Below are positions 37,606 through 46,300 of a stretch of DNA of 64,000 nt, one piece after another (position 1 is the stretch's first letter; the number at the start of each line of letters is the position of its first letter). The notes below the pieces were generated by a model. That model had not been told where the DNA came from and did not search any database. It worked only from the letters and a program-made list of their open reading frames with translations. This DNA comes from Agromyces ramosus (GTDB lineage: Bacteria; Actinomycetota; Actinomycetes; Actinomycetales; Microbacteriaceae): NCBI RefSeq assembly GCF_004216665.1, contig NZ_SGWY01000002.1:348685-412684 (forward strand), given 5' to 3'. The translations under genes were made by a program, and so were the position numbers.

Positions 37606-38649
37606 GTGCTCGAGCTCCCCGCCTGGTTCGAAATCGGATCCCTCGTGGTCCTGACCCTCATCCTCATCGCCGACCTGCTCCTCGTCATCAAGCGTCCGCA
37701 CGTTCCGTCCTTCCGGGAGTCGACGCTGTGGGTGGTGTTCTACGTGGCGCTGGCGCTCGTCTTCGCGCTGCTCATGCTGCTGCTCGGCGACGCCGAGCAT
37801 GCGGGCCAGTTCGTCGTGGGCTGGCTCACCGAGTACAGCCTGTCGATCGACAACCTCTTCGTCTTCGTCGTGATCATGGCCCGGTTCGCCGTGCCGAAGA
37901 AGATGCAGCAGGAGGTGCTCATGGTGGGCATCATCCTCGCGCTGATCTTCCGCGGCGTGTTCATCCTGCTCGGCGCGCAGCTCATCGAGAACTTCAGCTG
38001 GATCTTCTACATCTTCGGCGCCTGGCTCGTGTGGACGGCGATCCAGCAGGCGTTCCTGCATCGCGAGGAGAACGCCGAGGAGAACGAGAGCGGGCTGGTG
38101 CGCCTGCTGCGCAAGCGCGTCCGCATCTCCGATGACTACGACGGCATCAAACTGCGCACCACGGTCGACGGCACGCGCATGTTCACGCCGATCCTCATCG
38201 TGTTCATCGCGATCGGCACCACCGATCTGCTCTTCGCGCTCGACTCGATCCCCGCGATCTTCGGCATCACCCAGAGCGCGTTCATCGTGTTCACGGCGAA
38301 CGTCTTCGCCCTCATGGGCCTCCGACAGCTCTACTTCCTCCTCGGCGGCCTCCTCGAGCGCCTCGAGTACCTCAAATACGGCATCGCATTCATCCTCGCG
38401 TTCATCGGCGTGAAGCTCGTGTTCCACGCCCTGCACGTCAACGAGCTGCCGTTCATCAACGGCGGCGAGCCCGTCGAGTGGGCACCCGAGATCTCGACGT
38501 GGGCCTCGCTCGGCGTCATCGTCGCCGCGATGGCGGTCGCCACGATCGCGAGCCTCGTGAAGGCCCGCGTCGACTCGAGGCGCCGGGGTGCGAAGCTCCT
38601 CGACGAGGTGCCCCACTTCACCGAGGACGCACCGCGCCGCGAGCACTGA
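37606..38649 (+). CDS. TerC-family membrane transporter (probable Mn2+ exporter)
   Basis: This 347 aa membrane protein has about nine helices. TerC hallmarks are EYSLSIDNLFVFVVIM (near residue 75) and GTTDLLFALDSIPAIFGIT (near 205), whose acidic residues line the metal path. Relatives such as Alx and MeeF export manganese or help metallate exported enzymes. GTG 37606 is chosen because GGAAGG lies six bases upstream and the first helix follows directly. The manganese-type riboswitch in the leader supports a role in Mn2+ efflux. The TerC name recalls tellurium resistance, for which there is no sign here. Confidence 0.88.
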   Translation: MLELPAWFEIGSLVVLTLILIADLLLVIKRPHVPSFRESTLWVVFYVALALVFALLMLLLGDAEHAGQFVVGWLTEYSLSIDNLFVFVVIMARFAVPKKMQQEVLMVGIILALIFRGVFILLGAQLIENFSWIFYIFGAWLVWTAIQQAFLHREENAEENESGLVRLLRKRVRISDDYDGIKLRTTVDGTRMFTPILIVFIAIGTTDLLFALDSIPAIFGITQSAFIVFTANVFALMGLRQLYFLLGGLLERLEYLKYGIAFILAFIGVKLVFHALHVNELPFINGGEPVEWAPEISTWASLGVIVAAMAVATIASLVKARVDSRRRGAKLLDEVPHFTEDAPRREH

Positions 38650-38707
38650 CGAGGTCCGGCGGGGTCGCGGCTGTGCACAGCGGTCCGCGACACCCGCCCG
38701 GACTTGC

Positions 38708-38713
38708 TACCGT
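38708..38713 (+). promoter_or_regulatory. Probable -10 box for the kinase/phosphatase operon
   Basis: TACCGT lies 69 bases before the PP2C start in a 132-base gap. A CTGTGCACAG palindrome (38671-38680) is 27 bases upstream. Confidence 0.45.
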
Positions 38714-38781
38714 GGGGAGGCGACGCCTGGGTGGGGCGCGCGGGCCGGGGGGCCCGGTGGTGAGCTGCGACGAGGAGAACC

Positions 38782-39669
38782 GTGTCCGCTGATGGCGAGG
38801 ACGTCGTCCCGCTCCCGCACGGTTCCGCCGTGATCGCCCACAGCGCGCAGAGCGACGTCGGTCGCGTGCGCAGCGTGAACGAGGACGCGTTCCTCGCCGA
38901 GGCGCCCGTCTACCTCGTCGCCGACGGCATGGGCGGGCACGCCCGCGGCGACGCCGCGAGCCGCACGGTGATCGAGACCTTCCGCCGGCACCTCGAGCCC
39001 GGGCGGCCCACGTCGCCCGAGCAGGTGCTCGACGCCATCCACACGTCGAACGAGGCCGTGCGCGCCCTGAGCGCCGAGGGCGAGGAGGGCACCGCCGTCG
39101 CGGGCACGACCCTCACCGGTGTCGCGCTCGTCGACGCGGGCGACGGTGCCGGTTTCCACTGGATGGTGTTCAACATCGGCGACTCGCGCGTCTACTCGTG
39201 GGACGGCCGCACCCTCGAGCAGCTGAGCGTCGACCACTCCGCCGTGCAGGAGCTCGTGGACGCGGGGCTCATCAGCGCCGACGACGCCGAGCGACACCCC
39301 GACCGCAACGTGATCACCCGGGCGATCGGTGCCGACGAGGTCGTCGACCCCGACGTGTGGCTCATCCCGGCAACCGGCCGCCAGGTGTTCCTCATCTGCT
39401 CCGACGGACTGTCGAAGGAGGTCGACGACGAGCAGCTCGCCCGCATCCTGGCGGGCGACACCGGCCACGCCGCCGGCCTCGCCGGCGAGCTCGTCGACGC
39501 CGCGCTCGAGCGGGGCGGCCGCGACAACGTCACCGTGATCGTCGTGGAGTCCGAGCTCGGCTCCGACGACGACGAGGCCACGCGCGACCGCCGCGAGTCG
39601 CTGTCCCGCGCCGCCGAGGACACCACGCCGCGCACCGGAGAGGGCGAGCATGGCGACGTATCGGCCTGA
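38782..39669 (+). CDS. PP2C-type Ser/Thr protein phosphatase
   Basis: This 295 aa metal-dependent phosphatase reverses the action of Ser/Thr kinases. PP2C motifs are SDVGRVRSVNEDAF, LVADGMGGHARGDAAS (metal-binding Asp and Gly), NIGDSRVYSWDG, FLICSDGLSKEVDDEQ and GGRDNVTVIVVE. There is no membrane helix, unlike PstP of mycobacteria, so it should be cytosolic. GAGGAG stands four bases before GTG 38782. The next gene starts 20 bases inside its 3' end. It is the first gene of the phospho-signalling group. Confidence 0.92.
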   Translation: MSADGEDVVPLPHGSAVIAHSAQSDVGRVRSVNEDAFLAEAPVYLVADGMGGHARGDAASRTVIETFRRHLEPGRPTSPEQVLDAIHTSNEAVRALSAEGEEGTAVAGTTLTGVALVDAGDGAGFHWMVFNIGDSRVYSWDGRTLEQLSVDHSAVQELVDAGLISADDAERHPDRNVITRAIGADEVVDPDVWLIPATGRQVFLICSDGLSKEVDDEQLARILAGDTGHAAGLAGELVDAALERGGRDNVTVIVVESELGSDDDEATRDRRESLSRAAEDTTPRTGEGEHGDVSA

Positions 39670-40756
39670 TCCGGCGAACGGATGGCTCGCCGCCGTCCGC
39701 GGATCGGTGATGCTGCTCGCTCCGTCGACGTCAGCATCCGACCTCGTGGCGCTTTGGCCGCAGCTCGGCGCCGACGACCCGACGCCGCAGGTGCTCGACC
39801 GCCTCACCGCGACCGGCCTCGCCACGACACCGCCCTTCGCGCTCGTCGTGCGGCACGCCGACGGCGACTCCGTCCGCGTCGTGGCACGCGGCGGGGTCAC
39901 CGTGCGGGTCGGCGACACGTCGATCTCGGGCGCTGGCGTCTCGACCTGGACCGAGCGCGTGATCGACGCCGGGGCATCCGACATCACCGTGCACGGCGGC
40001 ATCGAGGGCTCGGATGCCGGAGCCGAGCTCCCGATCGTGGAGGGCATCGTGCCCGCCCACGGCGTGAGCTCCGGAGTCCGCGAGGCGGTCGCCCCAGTCG
40101 AGCCGGCCGCGTCCCAGGCGCCGGGCGGCACGCCCGCGCGTGCCGTGATCGTCTCCGCGGCGGGGCCCGTCGTCACGCCGTCGGAGCAGACGATGGTGCC
40201 GGCCGAGGACACCGTCGCGGCGCCGATCACCCCGCCGCGGCCGACGAACGCCATCCCGGCGTCCACAACGGAGCCGGCGCCCGACTCGGGCGGGCTCGAC
40301 GGCGACCACGACGGCCTCACCGTGGCGAGCGTCGACCTGCGGCGGCTCCGCGCCGAGCGGGCGGCGCGAGGCGGCGGTTCCACGCCCCCATCCGGCATCC
40401 CGGCCCTCGCCTCAGCGCCCACGTCGAGCCTGCGCATGCCCGACGGCACGATCGAGAAGATCGGCCACGAGGTGGTCCTCGGGCGCGCCCCGAGCGTCAG
40501 CCAGGTGTCCGGCGGCCGCCTCCCGCGCCTCATCACGATCGGAGCGGGCGATCCCGACATCTCGCGCAACCACGTCAGGCTCGCGGTCGAGGGCGACACC
40601 GTCGTGGTGACCGACCTGCACTCGCGCAACGGCACGCACGTCGTGGCTCCGGGCAGGGCGCCCGTGAAGCTCCGAGCCGGCGAGCCGACGCCGGTGCTGG
40701 CCGGAACGGTCGTCGACCTCGGCGGAGGCTGGACGCTGCAGGTGGTCGGGGCGTGA
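39650..40756 (+). CDS. FHA-domain protein with long disordered linker
   Basis: This 368 aa protein has an N-terminal segment of about 140 residues with beta character (FALVVRHADGDSVRVVARGGVTV). A Pro/Thr/Ala-rich linker (about 140-255) follows. The C-terminal FHA domain (about 262-368) carries the phosphothreonine-binding residues VVLGRAPS, DISRNHVRLAV and DLHSRNGTHVV. The linker holds several Thr-Pro and Thr-rich sites that could be kinase targets. The ATG overlaps the PP2C end by 20 bases, and its stop shares one base with the kinase ATG. It probably links the kinase to a phosphorylated partner. Confidence 0.85.
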   Translation: MATYRPDPANGWLAAVRGSVMLLAPSTSASDLVALWPQLGADDPTPQVLDRLTATGLATTPPFALVVRHADGDSVRVVARGGVTVRVGDTSISGAGVSTWTERVIDAGASDITVHGGIEGSDAGAELPIVEGIVPAHGVSSGVREAVAPVEPAASQAPGGTPARAVIVSAAGPVVTPSEQTMVPAEDTVAAPITPPRPTNAIPASTTEPAPDSGGLDGDHDGLTVASVDLRRLRAERAARGGGSTPPSGIPALASAPTSSLRMPDGTIEKIGHEVVLGRAPSVSQVSGGRLPRLITIGAGDPDISRNHVRLAVEGDTVVVTDLHSRNGTHVVAPGRAPVKLRAGEPTPVLAGTVVDLGGGWTLQVVGA

Positions 40757-42462
40757 TGCGACGCGCCCCGTCCAGCCCGCCCGAGCTGCCCGGATACACC
40801 CCGATCCAGCTCCTCGGCTCCGGCGGATTCGCCGACGTGTTCCTCTACGAGCAGCGGCTGCCGCGCCGCAAGGTCGCGGTCAAGGTGCTCCTCACCGAGG
40901 AGCTCGGTCGCGATACGCGGGCCCAGTTCGTCGCCGAGGCGAACCTCATGGCCCGCCTCTCGGCGCATCCGTTCATCGTCACGATCTTCCACGCCGACGT
41001 CTCCGTCGACGGCCGACCGTACTTCGTCATGGAGTACTGCTCGGGGCCGAGCCTCGCGGAACGGTACAAGCGCGAGCCGTTCGCCGTCGAGGATGCGCTC
41101 CGCACCGGCATCCGCCTGGCCGGCGCCGTGGCGACCGCGCATGCCGCCGGCATCCTGCACCGCGACATCAAGCCCGCGAACGTGCTGACGAACGACTACG
41201 GATGGCCGGCGCTCACCGATTTCGGCATCTCCTCGAACCTCGAGGGCGAACTGCCCGTGCACACCGTGACCGCACCTTCCGACGGGTCCGCAACGACGTC
41301 GGGGCAGTCGGCGGTCGGCATGAGCGTGCCGTGGTCGCCCGCCGAGATGTTCGAGGACGATCCCCGGCCCGACCAGCGAAGCGACCTGTTCTCGCTTGCG
41401 GCGACCGTGCACACGCTGCTCGCCGGCCGCACGCCGTTCGAGATCCCCGGCCGGCCGAACGGCTCGCTCGACCTGATCGGACGAATCGAGCGCGGCACGA
41501 TCACGCCGATCGACCGGGCCGACGTGCCGCGCAGCCTCGCATCGGTGCTCGCGAAGGGCATGTCGGTGCGCCGCGACGATCGCTATCCGACCGCGATCGA
41601 GTTCGCGCGCGCGCTGCAGCGGATCGAGCTCGAGCTGGGCTACGCGACCACCGGCATCGAGGTGCCCAACCTCGTCGCGTCGGAGCGCGCCGCGTCCGAC
41701 AACGACGCCGACGTCACGCGCGCACGGGCCGTGCACGTCGTCGAGGCCCAGCCGCGGCCGGCGGGGCCCGACCGCGACGATGCGACCCGAGCACGCTCGC
41801 CCCAGCAGATCGAGGCGCAGCCCGCCGCGACGCCCGGCGTGCCGGCGGCGGAGGGCACCGTGCTCCGGCCCGCGCCCGCCGGGCGAGCGCAGCCCGACCC
41901 GGCCGTCGCCGACGCGACCGTCGTGCGGCCGTCGAGGCCGGCGGCATCCGCCGGATCGCCCGTCGACGTCACGCAGGCGAGGCCACGGCCGGCGTCACGC
42001 ACCGGCTCCGACGCCGTGGCCGGCGCCGTCGAGCCGATGTCGCCGAGGCGGTCGCGGTCGCGTGCCGGCACGATCGCGGCCGTCGCCGCCGGGGCCGTGG
42101 TGGTCGTGGCGATCGGCGTCGCCGTGGCGCTCTCCGGCACGCTCGACCGGGCCGTACCCGATCCCACGCGGGCACCGTCCGGGCAGGACGCCATCGTGGC
42201 CGCCACCGTTCCCGCGCCCGTCGTGGAGCCGGGCACGCGCTCCGCCGACGGCACGGCCGTCACCTTCCCGGTCTCGCACGCCGGCGCGGAGGACGGCGAC
42301 CGGTACCGCTGGCAGCGCGCCGACGGCTCGGGGTCGACCGAGGTCACCGAGGGGTCGTCGATCGTCGTCGCCGGCGTCGCCACGTCCGAGCGGGTCTGCA
42401 TCGAGGTGCAGGTGCAGCGCGGCAGCAAGACGTCGGAGGCGGTCACGGGGTGCACGCCGTGA
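40756..42462 (+). CDS. Transmembrane Ser/Thr protein kinase (PknB-like kinase domain)
   Basis: This 568 aa protein has a Hanks-type kinase domain in residues about 15-290. Motifs are LGSGGFADVFLYE, VAVKVL (ATP lysine), HRDIKPANVLTN (catalytic loop near 135), LTDFGISSN and an APE-like PWSPAEMFEDD. About 150 disordered residues follow, with motifs such as DATRAR, GTVLRP and DATVVRP that resemble FHA docking sites. One membrane helix (about 437-460, TIAAVAAGAVVVVAIGVAVALSG) leads to an extracytoplasmic tail of about 105 residues that is not PASTA. It overlaps both neighbouring genes by 1-4 bases. Confidence 0.92.
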   Translation: MRRAPSSPPELPGYTPIQLLGSGGFADVFLYEQRLPRRKVAVKVLLTEELGRDTRAQFVAEANLMARLSAHPFIVTIFHADVSVDGRPYFVMEYCSGPSLAERYKREPFAVEDALRTGIRLAGAVATAHAAGILHRDIKPANVLTNDYGWPALTDFGISSNLEGELPVHTVTAPSDGSATTSGQSAVGMSVPWSPAEMFEDDPRPDQRSDLFSLAATVHTLLAGRTPFEIPGRPNGSLDLIGRIERGTITPIDRADVPRSLASVLAKGMSVRRDDRYPTAIEFARALQRIELELGYATTGIEVPNLVASERAASDNDADVTRARAVHVVEAQPRPAGPDRDDATRARSPQQIEAQPAATPGVPAAEGTVLRPAPAGRAQPDPAVADATVVRPSRPAASAGSPVDVTQARPRPASRTGSDAVAGAVEPMSPRRSRSRAGTIAAVAAGAVVVVAIGVAVALSGTLDRAVPDPTRAPSGQDAIVAATVPAPVVEPGTRSADGTAVTFPVSHAGAEDGDRYRWQRADGSGSTEVTEGSSIVVAGVATSERVCIEVQVQRGSKTSEAVTGCTP

Positions 42463-43160
42463 GGCCCCTGCGCGTGGAGTTCTGCGGCGAGTGGTACACC
42501 GTCGAGGAGGGCGCCCCGTTCACGATCGGGCGCGAGTCCGACCTCACGATCGACGACAATCCCTACCTGCACCGCACCTTCCTCACCCTGTCGTCGGAGT
42601 TCGGGCTGTGGTGGCTCTCGAACGTCGGCCAGCTGCTCTCGGCGACGGTGTCGGATGCCACGGGCAGCGTGCAGGCCTGGGTGGCCCCCGGTGCGAAGCT
42701 GCCGCTGGTGTTCCAGACGGTCCACGTGATGTTCAGCGCCGGATCGACGACGTACGACTTCACCGTGCACGCCGAGGAGGACTTCTACAACACGTCGCTC
42801 ACCGCGAAGCCCGCCGACGGCGGCACCACCATCCTCCCGGTCACGCTCACCACGGGCCAGCGACAACTGGTCGTCGCTCTCGCCGAGCACGTGCTCGCGC
42901 AGCCCGTCGCGGGCAGGGCGACCGTGCCGACGTCGGCGGAGGCGGCCGCGCGCCTGGGCTGGAGCATGACCACGTTCAACCGCAAGCTCGACAACGTCTG
43001 CGAGAAGCTCGACAAGATCGGCGTCGACGGACTCAGGGGCGGGCGCGGGAAGCTCGCGACGAACCGTCGCGCACGGCTCGTGGAGTACGCGGTGGCCACG
43101 CGACTGGTGAGCGCCGACGACCTCGCGCTGCTCGACGCCGACGCGGCCGACGAGGGCTGA
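42459..43160 (+). CDS. FHA-like domain fused to a helix-turn-helix domain
   Basis: This 233 aa protein starts with an FHA-like fold (residues 1-110): FTIGRESDLTIDDNPYLHRTFLTL keeps the GR and H positions, and LSNVGQ stands where NGT is normal. The canonical Ser of SxxH is replaced by Tyr or Leu. Residues about 120-225 are helical. TSAEAAARLGWSMTTFNRKLDNVCEKL matches a helix-turn-helix, and LVEYAVATRLVS forms a final helix. It could be a phosphorylation-responsive DNA-binding protein. GTG 42459 overlaps the kinase stop (GTGA). A perfect 18-bp palindrome lies 71 bases after its stop. Confidence 0.75.
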   Translation: MRPLRVEFCGEWYTVEEGAPFTIGRESDLTIDDNPYLHRTFLTLSSEFGLWWLSNVGQLLSATVSDATGSVQAWVAPGAKLPLVFQTVHVMFSAGSTTYDFTVHAEEDFYNTSLTAKPADGGTTILPVTLTTGQRQLVVALAEHVLAQPVAGRATVPTSAEAAARLGWSMTTFNRKLDNVCEKLDKIGVDGLRGGRGKLATNRRARLVEYAVATRLVSADDLALLDADAADEG

Positions 43161-43231
43161 CGAGGGGCTCGGGGGCGGGTGGTTCGCCCCGAGACGGGCG
43201 GTGCGCCAGCCCTCGCCCGGGCCGCGATCCG

Positions 43232-43249
43232 ATGGGGACATGTCCCCAT
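43232..43249. promoter_or_regulatory. Perfect 18-bp palindrome upstream of the giant surface-protein gene
   Basis: ATGGGGACATGTCCCCAT is a perfect inverted repeat. It abuts the -35 position of the next promoter, the usual place for an activator site. The FHA-HTH protein encoded just upstream is a candidate binder, by inference. Confidence 0.7.
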
Positions 43250-43278
43250 TTCGAGGGCGCCCGGTCGCGTGTTAGCGT
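43250..43278 (+). promoter_or_regulatory. Promoter of the giant surface-protein gene
   Basis: TTCGAG (43250-43255) and TAGCGT (43273-43278) are 17 bases apart. The weak -35 touches the palindrome, which suggests activation. The leader would be about 70 nt. Confidence 0.5.
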
Positions 43279-43353
43279 GATCAGCGTCCGGCCGCCGAGC
43301 GGTCGGATTTCCGTTGCGTGCGATCAGGCGAAATCATTCCGGGGGAGTCGAGC

Positions 43354-46300
43354 GTGGGTACCTTCACGTCCTGGGCGCGGGGTCGCAAGCAGGTCGCGTC
43401 GGCGACCGCGCTCGCAGTGCTCGTCGGCGTGCCGCTCGGGTTCGCCGTGCTGCATCAGGGATTCCCGGTCACCGATCCCGACCTGCGCGCCCGCGAGGTC
43501 TGGGTCACGAACGCGGAGGAGCTGCTGGCCGGACGCCTCAACCGCCAGATCGAGGAGCTCGACGCCGCCGTCGCGACCGCGACGAACGAGATCGACGTCT
43601 TCCAGGACGGCGATGACGCGTTCCTCTTCGATCCGAGCGTCGGGTCGCTCGAGCGCATCGACCCCTCGTTCACCACGCTCGTGCAGCGCATCGACGTGCC
43701 GCCGGCGTCGAAGGTCGCCTACGGCGGCGACGTCATCGCCGTCCTCTCCCCGAAGGGCGAGCTCTGGCGGGTGTCCGCGGGCGGCGAGCTGTCGTTCGAC
43801 TACCGGGGCTCCGAGCCCGTCGCCGAGCTCGGCGACGAGGCGCAGGTCGCCGTCAGCGCCGAGGGCACCGTCTTCGCCACGTCGCCCGACGGCCGCGAGC
43901 TGCTGACCCTGCGACGCGTCGCCGACGAGCCGCAGACGTCCCGGCTCCCGCCGATGGGTCGGCACCAGCTCGCGGCCGTGGGCGAACGCGCGGTCGCGTT
44001 CGACGTCGAGGCCGACGCGATCGTCGTCGACGGTCGAACCGTCGAGCTTCCCGAACCCGCCCTGCGGCTGCAGCAGTCGGGGCCCGAGCGCGACCGGGTC
44101 GTGCTCGCGACCGGCTCCGCCCTGCTCGACGTGCCCTTCGACGGCGCCAAGGCCCGCGTCATCGAGAACGAGGCGGATGCCGCGCCCGCGTCGCGCGACG
44201 AGGTCGCCGCCCCCGTGCGACTCGGCGAGTGCATCCACGGCGCCTGGGCGTCCACCGGCAGGTACCTGGCGGCGTGTGACGGCCAGGAGCCGAAGGCGGT
44301 GTCGATCGACCAGCCGACGGCGGGTTCGCGACTCGAGTTCCGGGTCAACCGCGACGTGATCGTGCTCAACAACCTGACGAACGGCAACTCCTGGCTCGTC
44401 GACTCCGATCTGCGCCTCGTCGACAACTGGGAGGAGGTCACGCCGCCCGAGGAGAGCGACGAGCTCGAGGGCGACGAGAAGAGTGCCCAGCAGACCTTCG
44501 AGGACACCCTCGCGGAGCGCACCGACGTGAACCGGCCGCCGGTCGCCCGCGACGACGACTACGGCGTGCGCCCGGGCCGCACCACGGTCCTCGAGGTGCT
44601 CGAGAACGACACCGACCCCGACGGCGACGTGCTCACCGTGGCCGGCACGACCGAGATCTCGGATGCCGCGGGCCGCCTCGAGCTCATCGACGGTGGTCGC
44701 GCCCTGCAGTTCGCGCCCGCCGAGGGCGCGGCGGGCACGGTGTCGTTCCGGTACTCGGTCGACGACGGCCGCGGAGGGGTCGCCGAGGCATCCGTCGACG
44801 TGCGCATCGTGCCCGAGAGCGAGAACGCGGCACCGACCTCGATGCGATCCGGCGCCATCAGCGTCGAACAGGGCCAGCAGCTCTCGTACAACGTGCTCGG
44901 CGACTGGAACGACCCCGACGGCGACGACCTGTACCTCGTGAACGCGTCGCCGACCGGGGGCGACGCCGTGCGGTCGAGCCCCGACGGGTACCTCACGTTC
45001 GAGCACCGCTCCGCCGAGCTCGGGCAGAAGGAGGTGCAGTTCACCGTCTCCGACGGACAGGCCACCGCGTCGGGCACGCTCGTCGTCGACGTGAAGCCGA
45101 CTGGGACGCTGAACCCGATCGGCACGCCCGACTTCGCGCGCGTGTTCGCCGGCGAGACGGAGCTCGTGGAGCCACTGGCGAACGACCTGTCGCCGTCCGG
45201 CGCGGGGCTCGAGCTGCTCGGCGTCGAGGGGGTGCCCGAGAACGCGACGATCACGCCCAACGTCGAGCGCGGCACGATCGCCTTCTCGAGCAACGTGCCC
45301 GGCGAGTACGTCTTCCTCTACGATCTGGGTGCCGGCGCCGCGGTGAGCAAGGGGCTCCTCCGCGTGCAGGTCGTGGAGCCGCCCGCGGAGGCGCCCCCGC
45401 CGATCGCGGTGAAGGACACGGCCTACCTCCGGCCCGGGGAGCCGCTGTCGGTGCCGGTGCTCGCGAACGACGTCTCGCCGTCGGGCCGCGTGCTCGCCGT
45501 GCAGTCGATCGACGATTCGTCGACCGAGGGCCTCGTGTCGGTCGAGATCCTCACCAACACCGTCACGCGGGTCACGGCCTCGCAGGCCCTCGACCGGCAG
45601 CTGCAGTTCAGCTACACGGTCTCCGACGGCGTGAACGCCTCGACGGCGACGGTCACCGTCGTCCCGGTGCCGCCGCTCGTGAAGCACCAGCCGCCCGTCG
45701 CCGTCGACGACGGGGCCATCGTGCGGGCCGGCGACATCGTGACCGTTCCCGTGCTCGACAACGACTACCACCCCGATGCCGCGCAACTGCACGTGCTGCC
45801 AGACCTCGCCGATGTCGAGACGCCCGAGGGCCTCGCCTTCGTCGACGGCGAATCGGTGCGATTCCAGGCCCCAGAGAACCCCGGCGTCTACTCGGTCGTC
45901 TACACGGTGGGCGACGAATACGAGCAGTCGGCGCGCGCCACCGTGAACTTCACGGTCGTCGCGAGGGATGCCGGCACGAACCGTGCGCCGCTGCCGACGC
46001 CGCTCACCTCCCGCACCTTCGCGGGATCGGCCGTGAAGATCGACATCCCGCTCGACCAGCTCGATCCCGACGGCGACTCGGTGACGCTGACGGGCATCAC
46101 GGCGCCACCGAGCCTCGGTCGCGTCATCGAGCGCACGAGCACGTCGCTGACGTACGAGGCGTTCTCGGGCTCGGCCGGCACCGACTCGTTCACGTACGAG
46201 CTGCGCGACACCCTCGGCGCGACCGCCGAGGGCACGATCCGCATCGGCGTGGTGCCGAGGCCCGTCGTGCAGCTGCCGCCGACCGCCGTCGACGACGCCA

